This document shows, piece by piece, positions 41,798-51,957 of a stretch of DNA of 64,000 nt. Position numbers and translations under genes: made by a program. The stretch's first letter is position 1. Each line of letters opens with the position of its first letter. Origin of the DNA: Viridothelium virens (Eukaryota > Ascomycota > Dothideomycetes > Trypetheliales > Trypetheliaceae). The notes below the pieces were generated by a model, which saw nothing but the letters and a program-made list of their open reading frames with translations, made no database searches and was not told the origin of the DNA. Where the stretch lies: NCBI GenBank assembly GCA_010094025.1, contig ML991816.1, forward strand, positions 185,895 to 249,894, written 5' to 3'.

Positions 41798-43872
41798 ATG
41801 GCGCAACACTTAGAAAAACAACGAGATGCCTCACAACTGCAGCCAAACGCGGCCTCGTCTCCATCATCCCCACTTTCCCCCCAATCAGGTCAAGCAAGGG
41901 AATACTTTACGAATCTACCACAATCTTTCCAAAGACCTATACGGTCTCCACGTTCAGCAGAATTTCCGCAGAGTTCCAATTACTCTCCAGACACTTCCAA
42001 ATCGCCGCAAAGCCCGTCCCAGCTACCGCGAGCTCAAACACCACTAAGAAATCAGCCGTTCAAAAATTCTGGAGTTCCTAGTAAGTCGCGATTCTCGGAC
42101 TTCTCAGTCGACTCTGAAGAGACGCGCATCCGAGCGCTTTACCAACGAATTACCGCTGCACAACCCATTTCTTACAAGTCCGTCTTCGTAGATGTAGAAG
42201 AGAAAGACGAACCTCGGCCCCGTGGCATTCGCCTCAAATGGTGGCTTTTTGAACTGCTTGCTTGGACTCTTTCACTAGCCGCTCTATGTGCTCTCGTCCT
42301 CTTGCTTCACCGATATAATGGCAGGAAGCAGAGTGAATGGCCCTCTCGGCTCTTCACCCTCAATGCTTTGGTAGCATTGATTGCCACTTTGACAAGAGTG
42401 TCATTGATGGTTCCAATTGCGCAGGCGATCAGTCAGGCAAAATGGGATTGGTTCTTGAATAACGGCAGGCATGAAGTTCAGTCTGGCAAACCTCTGGGTG
42501 ATCTCGAAGTTTTCGACAATGCTTCTCGTAGTATATATGGCAGTCTTGGTCTACTATGGAGACTAAAGGGATGGTGAGCTTCGCCACGTCCAGATCTTGA
42601 TCTACTACGGTCACTAACAATTTGTCTTCTAGGCACCTTCCGACAATCGGTGCGATCTTGATGATCCTTTCTTTAGGCTTCGACACATTTTCCCAACAAG
42701 CCCTTGCTGTTGATTATCGCCTCGGCGACTCTCCAAAATTTTGCGGCGGTGTACCTCACACTGTAATGTATCAAGATGTCACGTCGAATTCCGGAGTTGC
42801 AGGTCTGGACGTATCTGCAATGGCTGCCATAAATAGCGGCATCTTGTCATCAAATGTGACCCCAGTCACAGCCTCGTGCCCATCTGGAGATTGTTCGTGG
42901 CCTACCACACCAACCATTGGTGTCTGTGGCGCATGCATCGATATCAGCAAAGAGCTAGGGACTCCTGCACTGGATACCAATGCTCAAGGGCAGCCACAAG
43001 TGCTCACGATCAGTGAAGGGTCGAAGTACATTCTCAACTCAAGCGCAGTTGGAAATTCTTCGGTGGATGTCATCATCGCGGACTTCAATATTGTTGGCAG
43101 CCAAAATCAGGCTCTTGCCGATCCCGCCGCCACAGAATGTGCTCTTTGGTTCTGTTTGCAGGCCCTGGACGTCAACCAAGAAGCTGGAGTACAAAACACT
43201 ACCGTCTCGCAGACATCGAATGGAGCATTAACGCCGTCGGATTCCTCTGGCGCCTTCACATTTACAGCAATTGCTGCATCATTTCACACTACAACGTCCC
43301 CCAATTTCACTGTAACAAAGTCAACAGTCGATGCATACGCCTCTTACGTCGTAGCCTCCATCAATGGCTCCGTCACTAGCTCCTCCTCTGGCTATTCTCC
43401 TTCCTCTGACTCCGCCGGAGCGATCTGGCTCTACGTCGCTGACCTAGATAGCTGGATCCAGCGTGTCGCAACCAGCATAACGAACCACATTCGTCTTATC
43501 GGCTCGATGGCTCCGGCCTCTGACAACCAAGCCAAAATCCAAGGGTACGATGGCACTGCCTATGAGACCGAGCCCTTTATTAATGTACGCTGGGTCTGGT
43601 TCTCTTTTCCAGCAGCCATGGTCCTGCTCTCATTCCTCTATTTGATAGCGACCATGGTGCATGCTTCAAGGTCAGGTACCCATATTTGGAAAAGCGATCC
43701 CCTACCACTGGTATTGATGGACATGGACCCCAGTGTGAAGATGCAAGCGGACCGAGGAATGCATGAACCGGGGGGGCTGAAGAAAGCTGCAGGGAGCAGG
43801 AGGGTGTCATTGAATAGTGAGGACGGGAGATGGGTGTTCAGAGCGACAAGAGGATCGCCGGTGGTACGGTAG
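41798..43872 (+). CDS. DUF3176 family membrane protein
   Basis: Exons 41798-42573 and 42633-43872 (59-nt intron, GTGAGC, TCACTAAC branch, TTCTAG) give 671 residues; the junction rebuilds RLKGWHLPTIGAIL. The first 115 residues are a Ser/Pro-rich cytosolic tail with many phosphorylatable sites. Then come helices WWLFELLAWTLSLAALCALV and LNALVALIATLTRVSLMVPI followed by ISQAKWDWF, the DUF3176 signature. A helix near 270-290, a large Cys/Asn-rich lumenal or extracellular domain (SCPSGDCSWPTTPTIGVCGA) and a final helix VWFSFPAAMVLLSFLYLIAT complete it. The family is expanded in filamentous ascomycetes; function unknown. The frame extends upstream only through a GTG, so 41798 is the first ATG. Confidence 0.92.
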
Positions 43873-44145
43873 TTACGGACTTGACGAGAGCACGAGATAA
43901 TACAATCTATTAATATTAACTTGCTCTATACTCTATGCATCACTTGTAGCCGGACTGAGCTCGCTCAATCGGAACGCCGCCATAATGCAGTAACGTCTTC
44001 CACGATGAAAACGCACATTTTAGCATCAATACTTCGTGACGGATATGCGTTTACCGCATCTTTCCCAGAATTCCAAGGTCCCCCTGAATTTGTGATTGCT
44101 CTTCAGGGCACTACCGGTCTTTCCATTCGAGGATCACGCAATCCT

Positions 44146-44901
44146 TCACACCGCACTCTCAAGCACTTCTTCTGTCTTCTCTGAATCCCTCTCCAACCCC
44201 TTCCCAATTTCCCCCTCCGGCCCCCGCCCCCTTGTCGGATCCACCTCGCCATTCCCACCACCACTCTCATCCAACTTCTCCACATCCCGATACTCGCTCG
44301 ACTCCCTCCCCGTCCAGCGCCACATCTTCTCCCTCCGAAACTCCTCAAAATCCCACTCTCGGTCCTCGAGCTGCTTCCTGCCAGCAATCCACACGTACGT
44401 CTCCGCCCGCACCATTGTCGCCTCATCCTCCTCATCTTCCTCGTCCTCCTCCCCCTTCTCCTTCTTCTTCCCCTCCTTCCCCTTCTTCCCCGCCTGTCCC
44501 TGTCCCTGGTCCCTCGCCTCCTCCTCCCCCTTCTCCCCCTCCTCCACCACCCGCACGCTCACAACCCTGCGCTCATACTCCGTCCCCTCGAAATAATCCA
44601 GCCGCACCATATCCGCCGCGCTCAACCCGCGCACCAGCGTCCCCCTTACACACGCTCCCCGGTCTTTGGAAGGGAGTATCGCGGGGTAGTCTGCGTGGCG
44701 GACGCGGTGACGGCGGAAGCCTGGGAGGAGGGCGGGTGAGGCGGTAGTGTGCGAGGAGGGGAGAGCGATGGAGGGGTTTTGGATGACGCGCTGCAGGATG
44801 GCGGGGGACATGAGAGTACCGTAGAAGAAGGCGGTGTGGGTTGGGGATTCGCCTGGCTTTTTTCGGGAGCTGAGGTCCGCAGCGGTGGCGGTCGAGGTCA
44901 T
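44146..44901 (-). CDS. AIG2/gamma-glutamylcyclotransferase-like protein
   Basis: Single exon, 251 residues. FFYGTLMSPAILQRV near residue 26 is the substrate-binding YGTL motif of the AIG2/GGCT fold, GFRRHRVRHADYPAI the next conserved strand, and LDYFEGTEYERR carries the probable catalytic Glu. A run of about 40 charged residues (Glu, Lys, Gly, Asp) at about 44410-44540 interrupts the domain before the strand TYVWIAGRKQLE; it is likely a surface loop. The family cleaves or cyclises gamma-glutamyl amines. It converges with the DUF3176 gene, 273 bases apart. The insert is poorly constrained sequence, but the catalytic part looks intact. Confidence 0.87.
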   Translation of the reverse strand: MTSTATAADLSSRKKPGESPTHTAFFYGTLMSPAILQRVIQNPSIALPSSHTTASPALLPGFRRHRVRHADYPAILPSKDRGACVRGTLVRGLSAADMVRLDYFEGTEYERRVVSVRVVEEGEKGEEEARDQGQGQAGKKGKEGKKKEKGEEDEEDEEDEATMVRAETYVWIAGRKQLEDREWDFEEFRREKMWRWTGRESSEYRDVEKLDESGGGNGEVDPTRGRGPEGEIGKGLERDSEKTEEVLESAV

Positions 44902-45704
44902 GGTGGAGTTGTGGTGGGGAGGCGGACGAGTGAGGGGTGGAGGAAGAAGGAATTTGGGATTAAGATTTTGGAAGCTATAGATAACGGAAGGTAGGTACGG
45001 TACCTTAGATATGCCAGGGAAGCTACGGCTATCGATAAACCACTACCTACAGTATTGAAATGGGTACGTATATCGGAGCTACCTGAGGCTAGCGCAAAAC
45101 TCTTGAGTTTTCCTTGAGCCCTCAAGCGTGTCTTTCACAGGCCTTGAACGAGTACTGTCACGGGAGCTTTACCAGCAGACTTTTTCGAAATGCTATAACC
45201 ATACGCACAGAGATATCGGCCCAATATAGGACCTGAGTGGCTTTCATGTGAGAGCCCTCAGTCGGACTGGGCTACGATGTCTAAATTGGAGGTTCGAGTA
45301 CGATAGGTCTTGAACGGAAATGATATCTTCCGATAATACGAAGTTGCGAACTAAGGCTCTTCTGGCACATTGCGCAAGTTGGAACTTCGAGCTCATGCTA
45401 TATGCAAATGATATAAAGTATAAGATAAGGCATGCTTCGCCCGTGCGATTGCGCGCTAATCTTCTCGCTCGGGAATTGATCTCACATAACCTTTGGATCT
45501 GAGAGATGGATTTGATTGTGACTATGGAATCTGACGGATCAAAGGCCAAACTAGGTTGGAAAAAAAAGCCCACGCTTTTCGCGAGGATGCATACGTGATA
45601 TCATGATCTAACAGCGACATTGCTCCAGTAGATCAACCACTGCTTTTTGGGTTTCAAGCGACGTATCAGGGCCACTTGCAGTTCCTACCGAGATGTAAAG
45701 GCAT
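44902..45704. other. Intergenic region, no supported gene
   Basis: About 0.8 kb. Contains GGTACGGTACC-like short palindromes near 44995 and AT-rich sequence near 45400. No coding signal. Confidence 0.55.
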
Positions 45705-47384
45705 TTAGTGATTGCCTGCGAGAATGCCTCCTGCTTTATGTGAGGTGTGCGGCAGAACATCAGGATATTTTGCAGCTAATCCGTTAAGCAACGGAAGCTC
45801 GATTTCTTTGTTGTGTTTGTCAGCGTCAGTGATGTGATCTCCAATTTGCTTTGTAAACAAAGTAGGATAAATTTCGATCAAGGGGCTCCAATGTGCAAGC
45901 TCCAGAAGTACACACCCAAGGCCATACATGTCAAATTGTTTGCGGAATGGCTGACGATCTCGTCCACGGTATTCTGGATGTTTGTAGATCTGGGTACGTG
46001 CCGGAGAATTGACATACTGAGTCAAGGCCGCGCCCTCCTTGTCATCACTCCTGGCATAGTCGTAGCCAAGAAGATACATTGAGCCTCGTACAACCTTATT
46101 TAGATTAAGCGTTTCCGAAGGGGCGAAGAAGAATAAGTTCTCGGAACGGATGCCCTTGTGAAGCCAGCCGGCGGTATGAAGCTGGAGTATTGTCTGGGCG
46201 AGCTCCAATCCTATTCGGAAGCGATCGTCAAGCGGTAGTCTCTTCATTTCAGAGAGCAGGCACCTGAGACATCGATAGCTCCAGTGCATACTGTCTACCG
46301 CAATGATATTTTGCGGTAATGCATAGAGCAATCCATATCTGCCCTTTTCTTCCCAGGGCAAGTATCCTATACAATCGAGGCAGTGGAAAGGATTTAGTTT
46401 TGATGCAGTATCTTGCAGACTGCTTAAAAGGAGACAAAGCCTTTTGACTTGGTCCTGCACTTCTCCCCACAACGATCCTTGGGCATTCTTCCACTCGACT
46501 ACGACTTGACGGCCGTCGTATCGCGCAAGTTCAAGTCGCCGGTAAGGAGAGGAGGAGCCACGGGGTATAGTCTCAAATTTCTTACGGTTCAGTCTCTTTA
46601 ACCTAGGCATCCAACTCGGAGGGTCTCCACGGGTTGCTGATGGCTGTTCCTCGTCCTCTCTTTTGTCAGCACCAGTGCAAAGGCGAATCGACTTCAGCCG
46701 TGCGACCTGAGCCAAGACATCATCCTTCTTTGATATATCTGGATTTAGCAACTGCTGAGCCTCTTGAATCTCGCCCAGCGAAGTTGATTGAGAGATGTAG
46801 TCTCTAAGAAGCGAAGATATAGCTACCTCCACCGATTTCCGTTCAGCAGAATCTAGAAGGATCAACAACCTATGGTTCAGCTCGGATATGTGTCGCGTAA
46901 GAAGCCCCGCTTTTTCTCGATCAGTAATCGCCCATTTGAAGCGATTTAATTTGGAGTTCTTCGAAAGTATAGCCTGACTACTTGTCGAGATAGAATCGGG
47001 TGATAGTCGGGCAATGAACTTGCCAAGCCCTTTTGCTGGGGCAACGACATTTCGGTCCGAGTTTGCGTCCTCCTCAACGGTCAATGAGTATTTAGTTTTC
47101 AGCACGTCTGTTTTCGTCAGAATAACCTCCAATTCCTTCAGAACATCCAGAGCTATGAACCAATTCACCGTCTCGAGCGGCGAGTCTGCCAGTTCAGCAC
47201 GTTTGGCCCAGTCCTCGGTCCGAAATTGCTCCCATCGCAATCTAGAGCAGATGATCTCCCCATCATTCCCTAAGCTTTGCGCACGATAGAAGACTTGATA
47301 GGCCTTGACACAACCATGAAACGTTTGAAAGGCAAGCGACAACAGGCCGCCAATTGATGCAGCTACGTCGAGCCCGGTAGCCAT
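45705..47384 (-). CDS. HeLo-domain pseudokinase (DUF7580-type C-terminus)
   Basis: Single exon of 559 residues from the ATG at 47384, which has an ideal context (gccATGG); an in-frame ATG at 47492 adds 36 residues that do not look like the domain. Residues 1-70 (MATGLDVAASIGGLLSLAFQ, then a Leu/Phe-rich helix and RLRWEQFRTEDWAKRA) match the N-terminal helices of HeLo, the prion-inhibition and membrane-targeting domain of HET-S relatives. The C-terminal 230 residues are kinase-like but catalytically degenerate: HRD is LHKGIRSEN and DFG is LLGYDYARSDD; a beta3-like Lys remains in VVVEWK. HeLo bundles are related to the MLKL four-helix executioner domain. It is divergent from the kinase-ankyrin gene at 47734 with 349 bases between starts. 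Confidence 0.88.
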   Translation of the reverse strand: MATGLDVAASIGGLLSLAFQTFHGCVKAYQVFYRAQSLGNDGEIICSRLRWEQFRTEDWAKRAELADSPLETVNWFIALDVLKELEVILTKTDVLKTKYSLTVEEDANSDRNVVAPAKGLGKFIARLSPDSISTSSQAILSKNSKLNRFKWAITDREKAGLLTRHISELNHRLLILLDSAERKSVEVAISSLLRDYISQSTSLGEIQEAQQLLNPDISKKDDVLAQVARLKSIRLCTGADKREDEEQPSATRGDPPSWMPRLKRLNRKKFETIPRGSSSPYRRLELARYDGRQVVVEWKNAQGSLWGEVQDQVKRLCLLLSSLQDTASKLNPFHCLDCIGYLPWEEKGRYGLLYALPQNIIAVDSMHWSYRCLRCLLSEMKRLPLDDRFRIGLELAQTILQLHTAGWLHKGIRSENLFFFAPSETLNLNKVVRGSMYLLGYDYARSDDKEGAALTQYVNSPARTQIYKHPEYRGRDRQPFRKQFDMYGLGCVLLELAHWSPLIEIYPTLFTKQIGDHITDADKHNKEIELPLLNGLAAKYPDVLPHTSHKAGGILAGNH

Positions 47385-47733
47385 GGCAGTCGCCGATGGA
47401 TCGAGATGTGCTCCTGGAATCCAAGAACGATCCTCTCTGTGGGACGGAGAAATGGTGTAAAAGATATTGACCTCTAATAACTCAAGCCCCATGTAGGACA
47501 GAGGAGGGGAACTACTACTACGTAGTACTCAGCGCCCATGTGATTCGGACGTGACTGGCTCAGCCCTGTGTAGCCTTGTGCAAGCTGACGTGCGCCCAGC
47601 ATATACATAAGTGGCGTCAGTAATACTCAGATGATTATAGCCTCTTCTCGATATTGTTTGTGTCTTATGCAGACCAACTTGTTGTCAAGACAATCTCTCC
47701 GCTCCTTCTGCTTTCACATTACTGACCCTTGAG
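47385..47733. promoter_or_regulatory. Divergent promoter of the HeLo-pseudokinase and kinase-ankyrin genes
   Basis: 349 bases between the two start codons, so the two genes probably share regulatory elements. A short tacta repeat (actactactacgtagtac) lies near 47512-47530. No specific factor site identified. Confidence 0.5.
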
Positions 47734-50700
47734 ATGGAGAGACGACCCTCACAGCAATCAAGCACATCATGGAACACGATAGTCGCATGGGCCAATCGAC
47801 AGCGGTCTACGTCTATCACCCTACGCCCGAATTCCATTGTTAACCAGGCTGAAGTGGAAGAGGCGCTGCGGAGACTATGCATGCCAACGATGGATATGAA
47901 GACTGGTACAATGTACCGCATTGCTACAGAGACTATCCAGCAAATCTCCAATGCTCTGACATTCTTTGATCGCCAAGAACGGCGAGGAGAATCTCAATAC
48001 TGGCGAACGCGGCCAAGGATCTACACAGTACTGCGCATCATAGGATGTATGCATCTTATGGACTTCTTCGTTGGAGAAGGCTTCACAGATATAGATCTGC
48101 CGTTCAGTCATTTTAATTTTCCTGGCTTTCTTGAAGACGAATCTATCCGCGCCAATTTCTTGAAATATCAGAAATGTGTTCTAACAGATGCTCAAGAAAT
48201 TGAGAAAGGTAACCACCATGTATCACTCGAGGACAGTGGTAACCAGCACTTTCATAGCATCGCGACTATTGGTCAAGGTGGTTTTGGGTAAGAAAAAGTT
48301 CCAAGGTCTTGGTAGTAAGCGCTCACATCGACATTATCTAGGTCTGTCGGCCAAGTGCGTAGCAAACTGAGTCAAAAGTTCTTTGCCCGGAAACGAGTAC
48401 CCAGGGGGAGGCCCAGTGAACGCAATCTTGAAGTGCAACGCTTTCTCATCAAAGAGATCAAATTTTTGCGCGGTTTTGACCACAGACACGTTGTTAGGAT
48501 TCTCGGCTCATATACTGACAAGGACTGCATCGCATTTCTTATGCAACCAATTGCTGACCACGATCTTTATTCTTTTCTTGTTGAGTCAAGACCCTCGCAA
48601 GGGCAGTTCATGTCTATGCGAAACTATTTCGGATGCCTTGCAGGTGCCGTTGATTACTTACATACGAGGAAGATTCGACATCGCGATCTCATATCCAAGA
48701 ACATCCTCATCAAGGGCGATCGCATTTTCATCACTGATTTTGGTATTGCGTACGACTGGTCTAAAACGAACGCCACCACACAACACCGCGATGTTCCATT
48801 TTCGAAGGAGTATACGTCTCCAGAGGTTATAAAAGGGACGCCACGGAACACAGCCAGCGACATGTGGTCCCTTGGAGTTGTCTTTTTGGAACTGGTCACC
48901 GTCCTCCTTGGAAGCACTATTGCACAATTTAAATCGCACATGGATTACCGCTCCAGTCGACAAAGTAGTGGTCGTTCCCTACCATCGATTGAGCCCTATG
49001 CATATGCCAATCTTCTAGCAGTCAATGATTGGATGGAAATTCTTCAGTAGCGTGTTCACATCCAGCATTATGACAAGGAGCCGCTTCAATGGATCAAGGA
49101 ACTATTGCAGCGTGATCCAGACAGGCGCCGTCACGCTCGTGGTCTCATGCAAGATATGCAAGAATCGGCCTCCTCGGATCTGTTCTGCTGCCCTGAATGC
49201 TTGCCAGAATTTAGAGCACACAGCTTTGAGCCCATAGCTCCTATCACAGCTTTTGAGGATGATCTTGAACATTTAGATAGTGAGACGGTTCGTACTGTTG
49301 TGGAAGCTCTTTTCGAGGATGCACCAGAACCTGCAAATTTGAGTATTAAGCGGTCGAACACTATTGAGAGTTGGATTGACACTACGATGAATGACTTGAC
49401 AGATACGAATATCTCAGATTACTCCAGTCAGATCAGTCAGTCGATGGAATCCGAGGAATGTGCTTCAGAGACTACGATTTCACAAGACATCTACGAAGAG
49501 CCTCAAGGGCAAGGTGGCCCCCCCGCAAAGATTCGGGACACTGGACTAGGATTCTGCGAAGAAGATGATGGCAGCTCCGATTCTTCTCTCATCACCTCAA
49601 AAGAGGCCAGTTGTTTCTATAGAGAAGAAGTGGATAGCTCAGGTTCCGAGGATACGGCAATTTTGCTACTTGAAGTCGATGAGACGGGCAATCAGTCTTC
49701 CAACGATGTAAATTTGGAAGAGAAGCGCAATCATTCATCCAATGTAGCAGCGGCGCATTCGAGTTTTCGCCTTCTGTCGACTATCTCAGAAGCGGATAAT
49801 GAGTCTGAAGAGGCCCTTGATGCTACTGAGGTAGAATCCGTTCAACCTCGTGTGGATTGTCCTCATGACAGCCCCCTTTCGGCGTCAAAAATAAGGAACT
49901 TGTCGAGAAGTCAGCAGGACGCGAACACACGTGGTCCTCATGAGCATCCTCTTAATCTTAGTACCCAGCTCAGTAACTCTGTTGGAGCGAACAAAAGCAT
50001 TGGCCAAGCAAACACTGCTGGAGATGATGGTGGGATAGCAGCCTCAAAAGCTGCTTCAAGAGGTAAGAAAGACTACACAAACCAGAAACAGGATGGAAAG
50101 AGCCCTATGGGCCAGCGGACTTCTCAGGCAGATGAAACCCAAGATTCGTCCACCAAGCTGGTGACTAAAGGAGCTGCTGACTTCCTAAAGATCGGAAAAG
50201 GGGCCTCTGTTCCTCTGAAGGATAGTAAGGGAACCTCTATTCCCCTGAAGGATAGCAAAGGAACCTCTATTTCTCTCAAGAATAGTAAAGGAAACTCTAT
50301 TCCTCTGAAGGATAGCACAGAAACCTCTGTTTCTCCGAAAAACAGCAAAGGAATCTCTATTTCTCTGAGGGATAGCAAAGGAACCTCTGTTCCTCTGAAG
50401 GATAGCAAAGACACTCCTGAGCCACAAAAAAATGATAAAGGAACTCCTCACTCTCTAGAGAAAAGCAGCGGAACTCTTGATCATGGGAAGAATAGTAAAA
50501 AGACCCCTGATCTTCTAAAGAATGACAATGTGATCCCTATTCCTCCAGAGGATGGCAAAGGAACTCCTAGACCTCCAAAAAATGGTAAAGGAATTCTTGA
50601 CTCTCTAGAGAAAAGCAGCGGAACTCTTGATCGTGGGAAGAATGATAAGAGGGCCTCTGACCTTCTAAAGAATGACAAAGGAACACCAGATCCTCTGGGG

Positions 50701-51957
50701 AAGAATAGTAAAGGAACCACGGCAAGCTGCGATATCACCCATTCATCCGACACGGCTCAACGGACGACTTCTGCGTCTACTAAGCAAGACCGAGTGGAAG
50801 CACATCCGCCTCGAAACCCGCCCCGCAAGACTGTACAGTTTGCTTCCAAAGCTCTCACGATCTCCTCGGTTGGAGCAGTCGGAAATGGCGTAAGCCTTGA
50901 TACCGACACAAAGGCCAAGCGGAGAGAATTCATCAGACCAGGTATTAGTTCCAGTGTATTTATGAGCACCTTCTGGGAGGAGCCCGCAACAGTCGCAACA
51001 TCGGTGATGAGTGCGAACACAAGAAGAATCTTCAACAAGATGGGTCTTACCAAATCTTTCGACAGGCAATATAGATACTTGGAGCATTTTTGCCAGCAAG
51101 GAAAAGCGCAGGCTGTCCGAATACTACTTGACAAAGGCTGCAATCCAGGAACATCGAGAGATCCTCGGCCAGGTCCACTTATATATGCAGCCAAAGGAGC
51201 GACTCCACAGCATCACAAGTGTTTCAGAGCTCTACTTGACAAAGATGCTGACACCTCAATAACCGACAAGCGAGGGCTATCATTACTTCATCAGGCCACG
51301 GAGAACTCCTCGTTTCCAAATTATCACAGCCTTGTGCGTGATTTAGTTGCGGCTGGAATCGATCCCAATACAGTCGACAAGAATGGGGACTATCCGCTGA
51401 TAAAGATTTTTGTCGGGAACGAAACAACACCCCTTGAAGAACGGAAGCTGGCTGCTCTCGCCTGCCTGTTGCAGTCAGATGATGTGACAGATGTGAATGT
51501 TACAGTCCGTGGCAGTCTGCAAACTCCACTTCACCTAGCAGTACGGAGACGAGATGCGTACGCGATCGGCATGTTACTTCACAAAGGTGCTGATGTCAAC
51601 GCACGAAATGCATCGAAGGTTACACCATTTTTATTGGCTGCGAACCAATGGCGAGGGCCATTGAGTCAAGAGCAGGAGACGGTGCTAGAGTTGTTGCTTA
51701 GAAGCAGGAACGTCTATGTTGACGCAACGGCCGGAGAATCGGAACGAACTGCCCTGTTGATAGCAGTGATTGCGGGATCATCACTCGCGGTCAGTATGTT
51801 ACTCAGAAAAGGTGCCGATCCAAACTACAGAGACAAGTCCGGGAAAGATGGGATGGCAATTGCTAAGGAACAGCGAAATAAGTTGCCCCCTGAAGCCTAC
51901 CAATCGATGGTTGACCACCTGCGTTGTTATGGCATACGCAACAATGAACGTAAATGA
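47734..51957 (+). CDS. Protein kinase with decapeptide-repeat linker and ankyrin repeats, interrupted by one in-frame TAG
   Basis: Exon 1 47734-48287, intron of 54 nt (GTAAGA...ATCTAG), then one frame to 51957 broken only by TAG at 49048-49050 (codon 421). The kinase domain looks active: Gly loop IGQGGFGSVGQV across the junction, Lys near 202 in FARKRV, HRDLISKN at 298-305, DFG at 317-319 and SPEV. The TAG lies in the last part of the C-lobe; the normal continuation (EPLQWIKELLQRDPDRRRHA, carrying the subdomain XI Arg) follows directly in frame. Downstream are 968 open codons: a Ser/Glu-rich region, a 10-residue tandem repeat (50191-50720), then about six ankyrin repeats from codon 1090 (for example TPLHLAVRRRDAYAIGMLLH). 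If translation stops at TAG a 420-residue kinase results; a separate downstream protein could start at the ATG at 49147. Confidence 0.85.
49048..49050 (+). other. In-frame TAG stop inside the kinase-ankyrin frame
   Basis: The codons before (…GAA ATT CTT CAG) and after (CGT GTT CAC ATC) are in one frame and read as continuous kinase C-lobe. The only splice path I can see that removes the TAG is 49021-49065 (45 nt, GTCAAT...CATCCAG, phase 0), which has no good branch site and would delete conserved-looking residues. Confidence 0.85.
50191..50720 (+). repeat. 30-bp tandem repeat coding for a decapeptide, about 17 copies
   Basis: Imperfect units of exactly 30 bp with consensus near KDSKGTSIPL; early copies are close to identical and later copies drift to KNDKGTPDPL. 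A 150-bp higher-order unit is also visible: SLEKSSGTLD recurs near 50452 and 50602 followed by similar blocks. It forms the linker between kinase and ankyrin parts. Confidence 0.9.

Noticed and set aside
45287-45305. GGTTCGAGTA resembling a tRNA T-loop
   Set aside because: No matching acceptor stem, anticodon arm or B-box spacing was found.
49021-49065. A 45-nt phase-0 intron that would remove the TAG in the kinase-ankyrin gene
   Set aside because: The donor GTCAAT is poor, no branch site is visible and the removed residues (VNDWMEILQ) look like conserved kinase C-lobe. Kept only as an alternative.
50124-50753. Antisense open frames across the 30-bp repeat
   Set aside because: They exist because the repeat period is a multiple of three; composition is a by-product of the plus-strand repeat.
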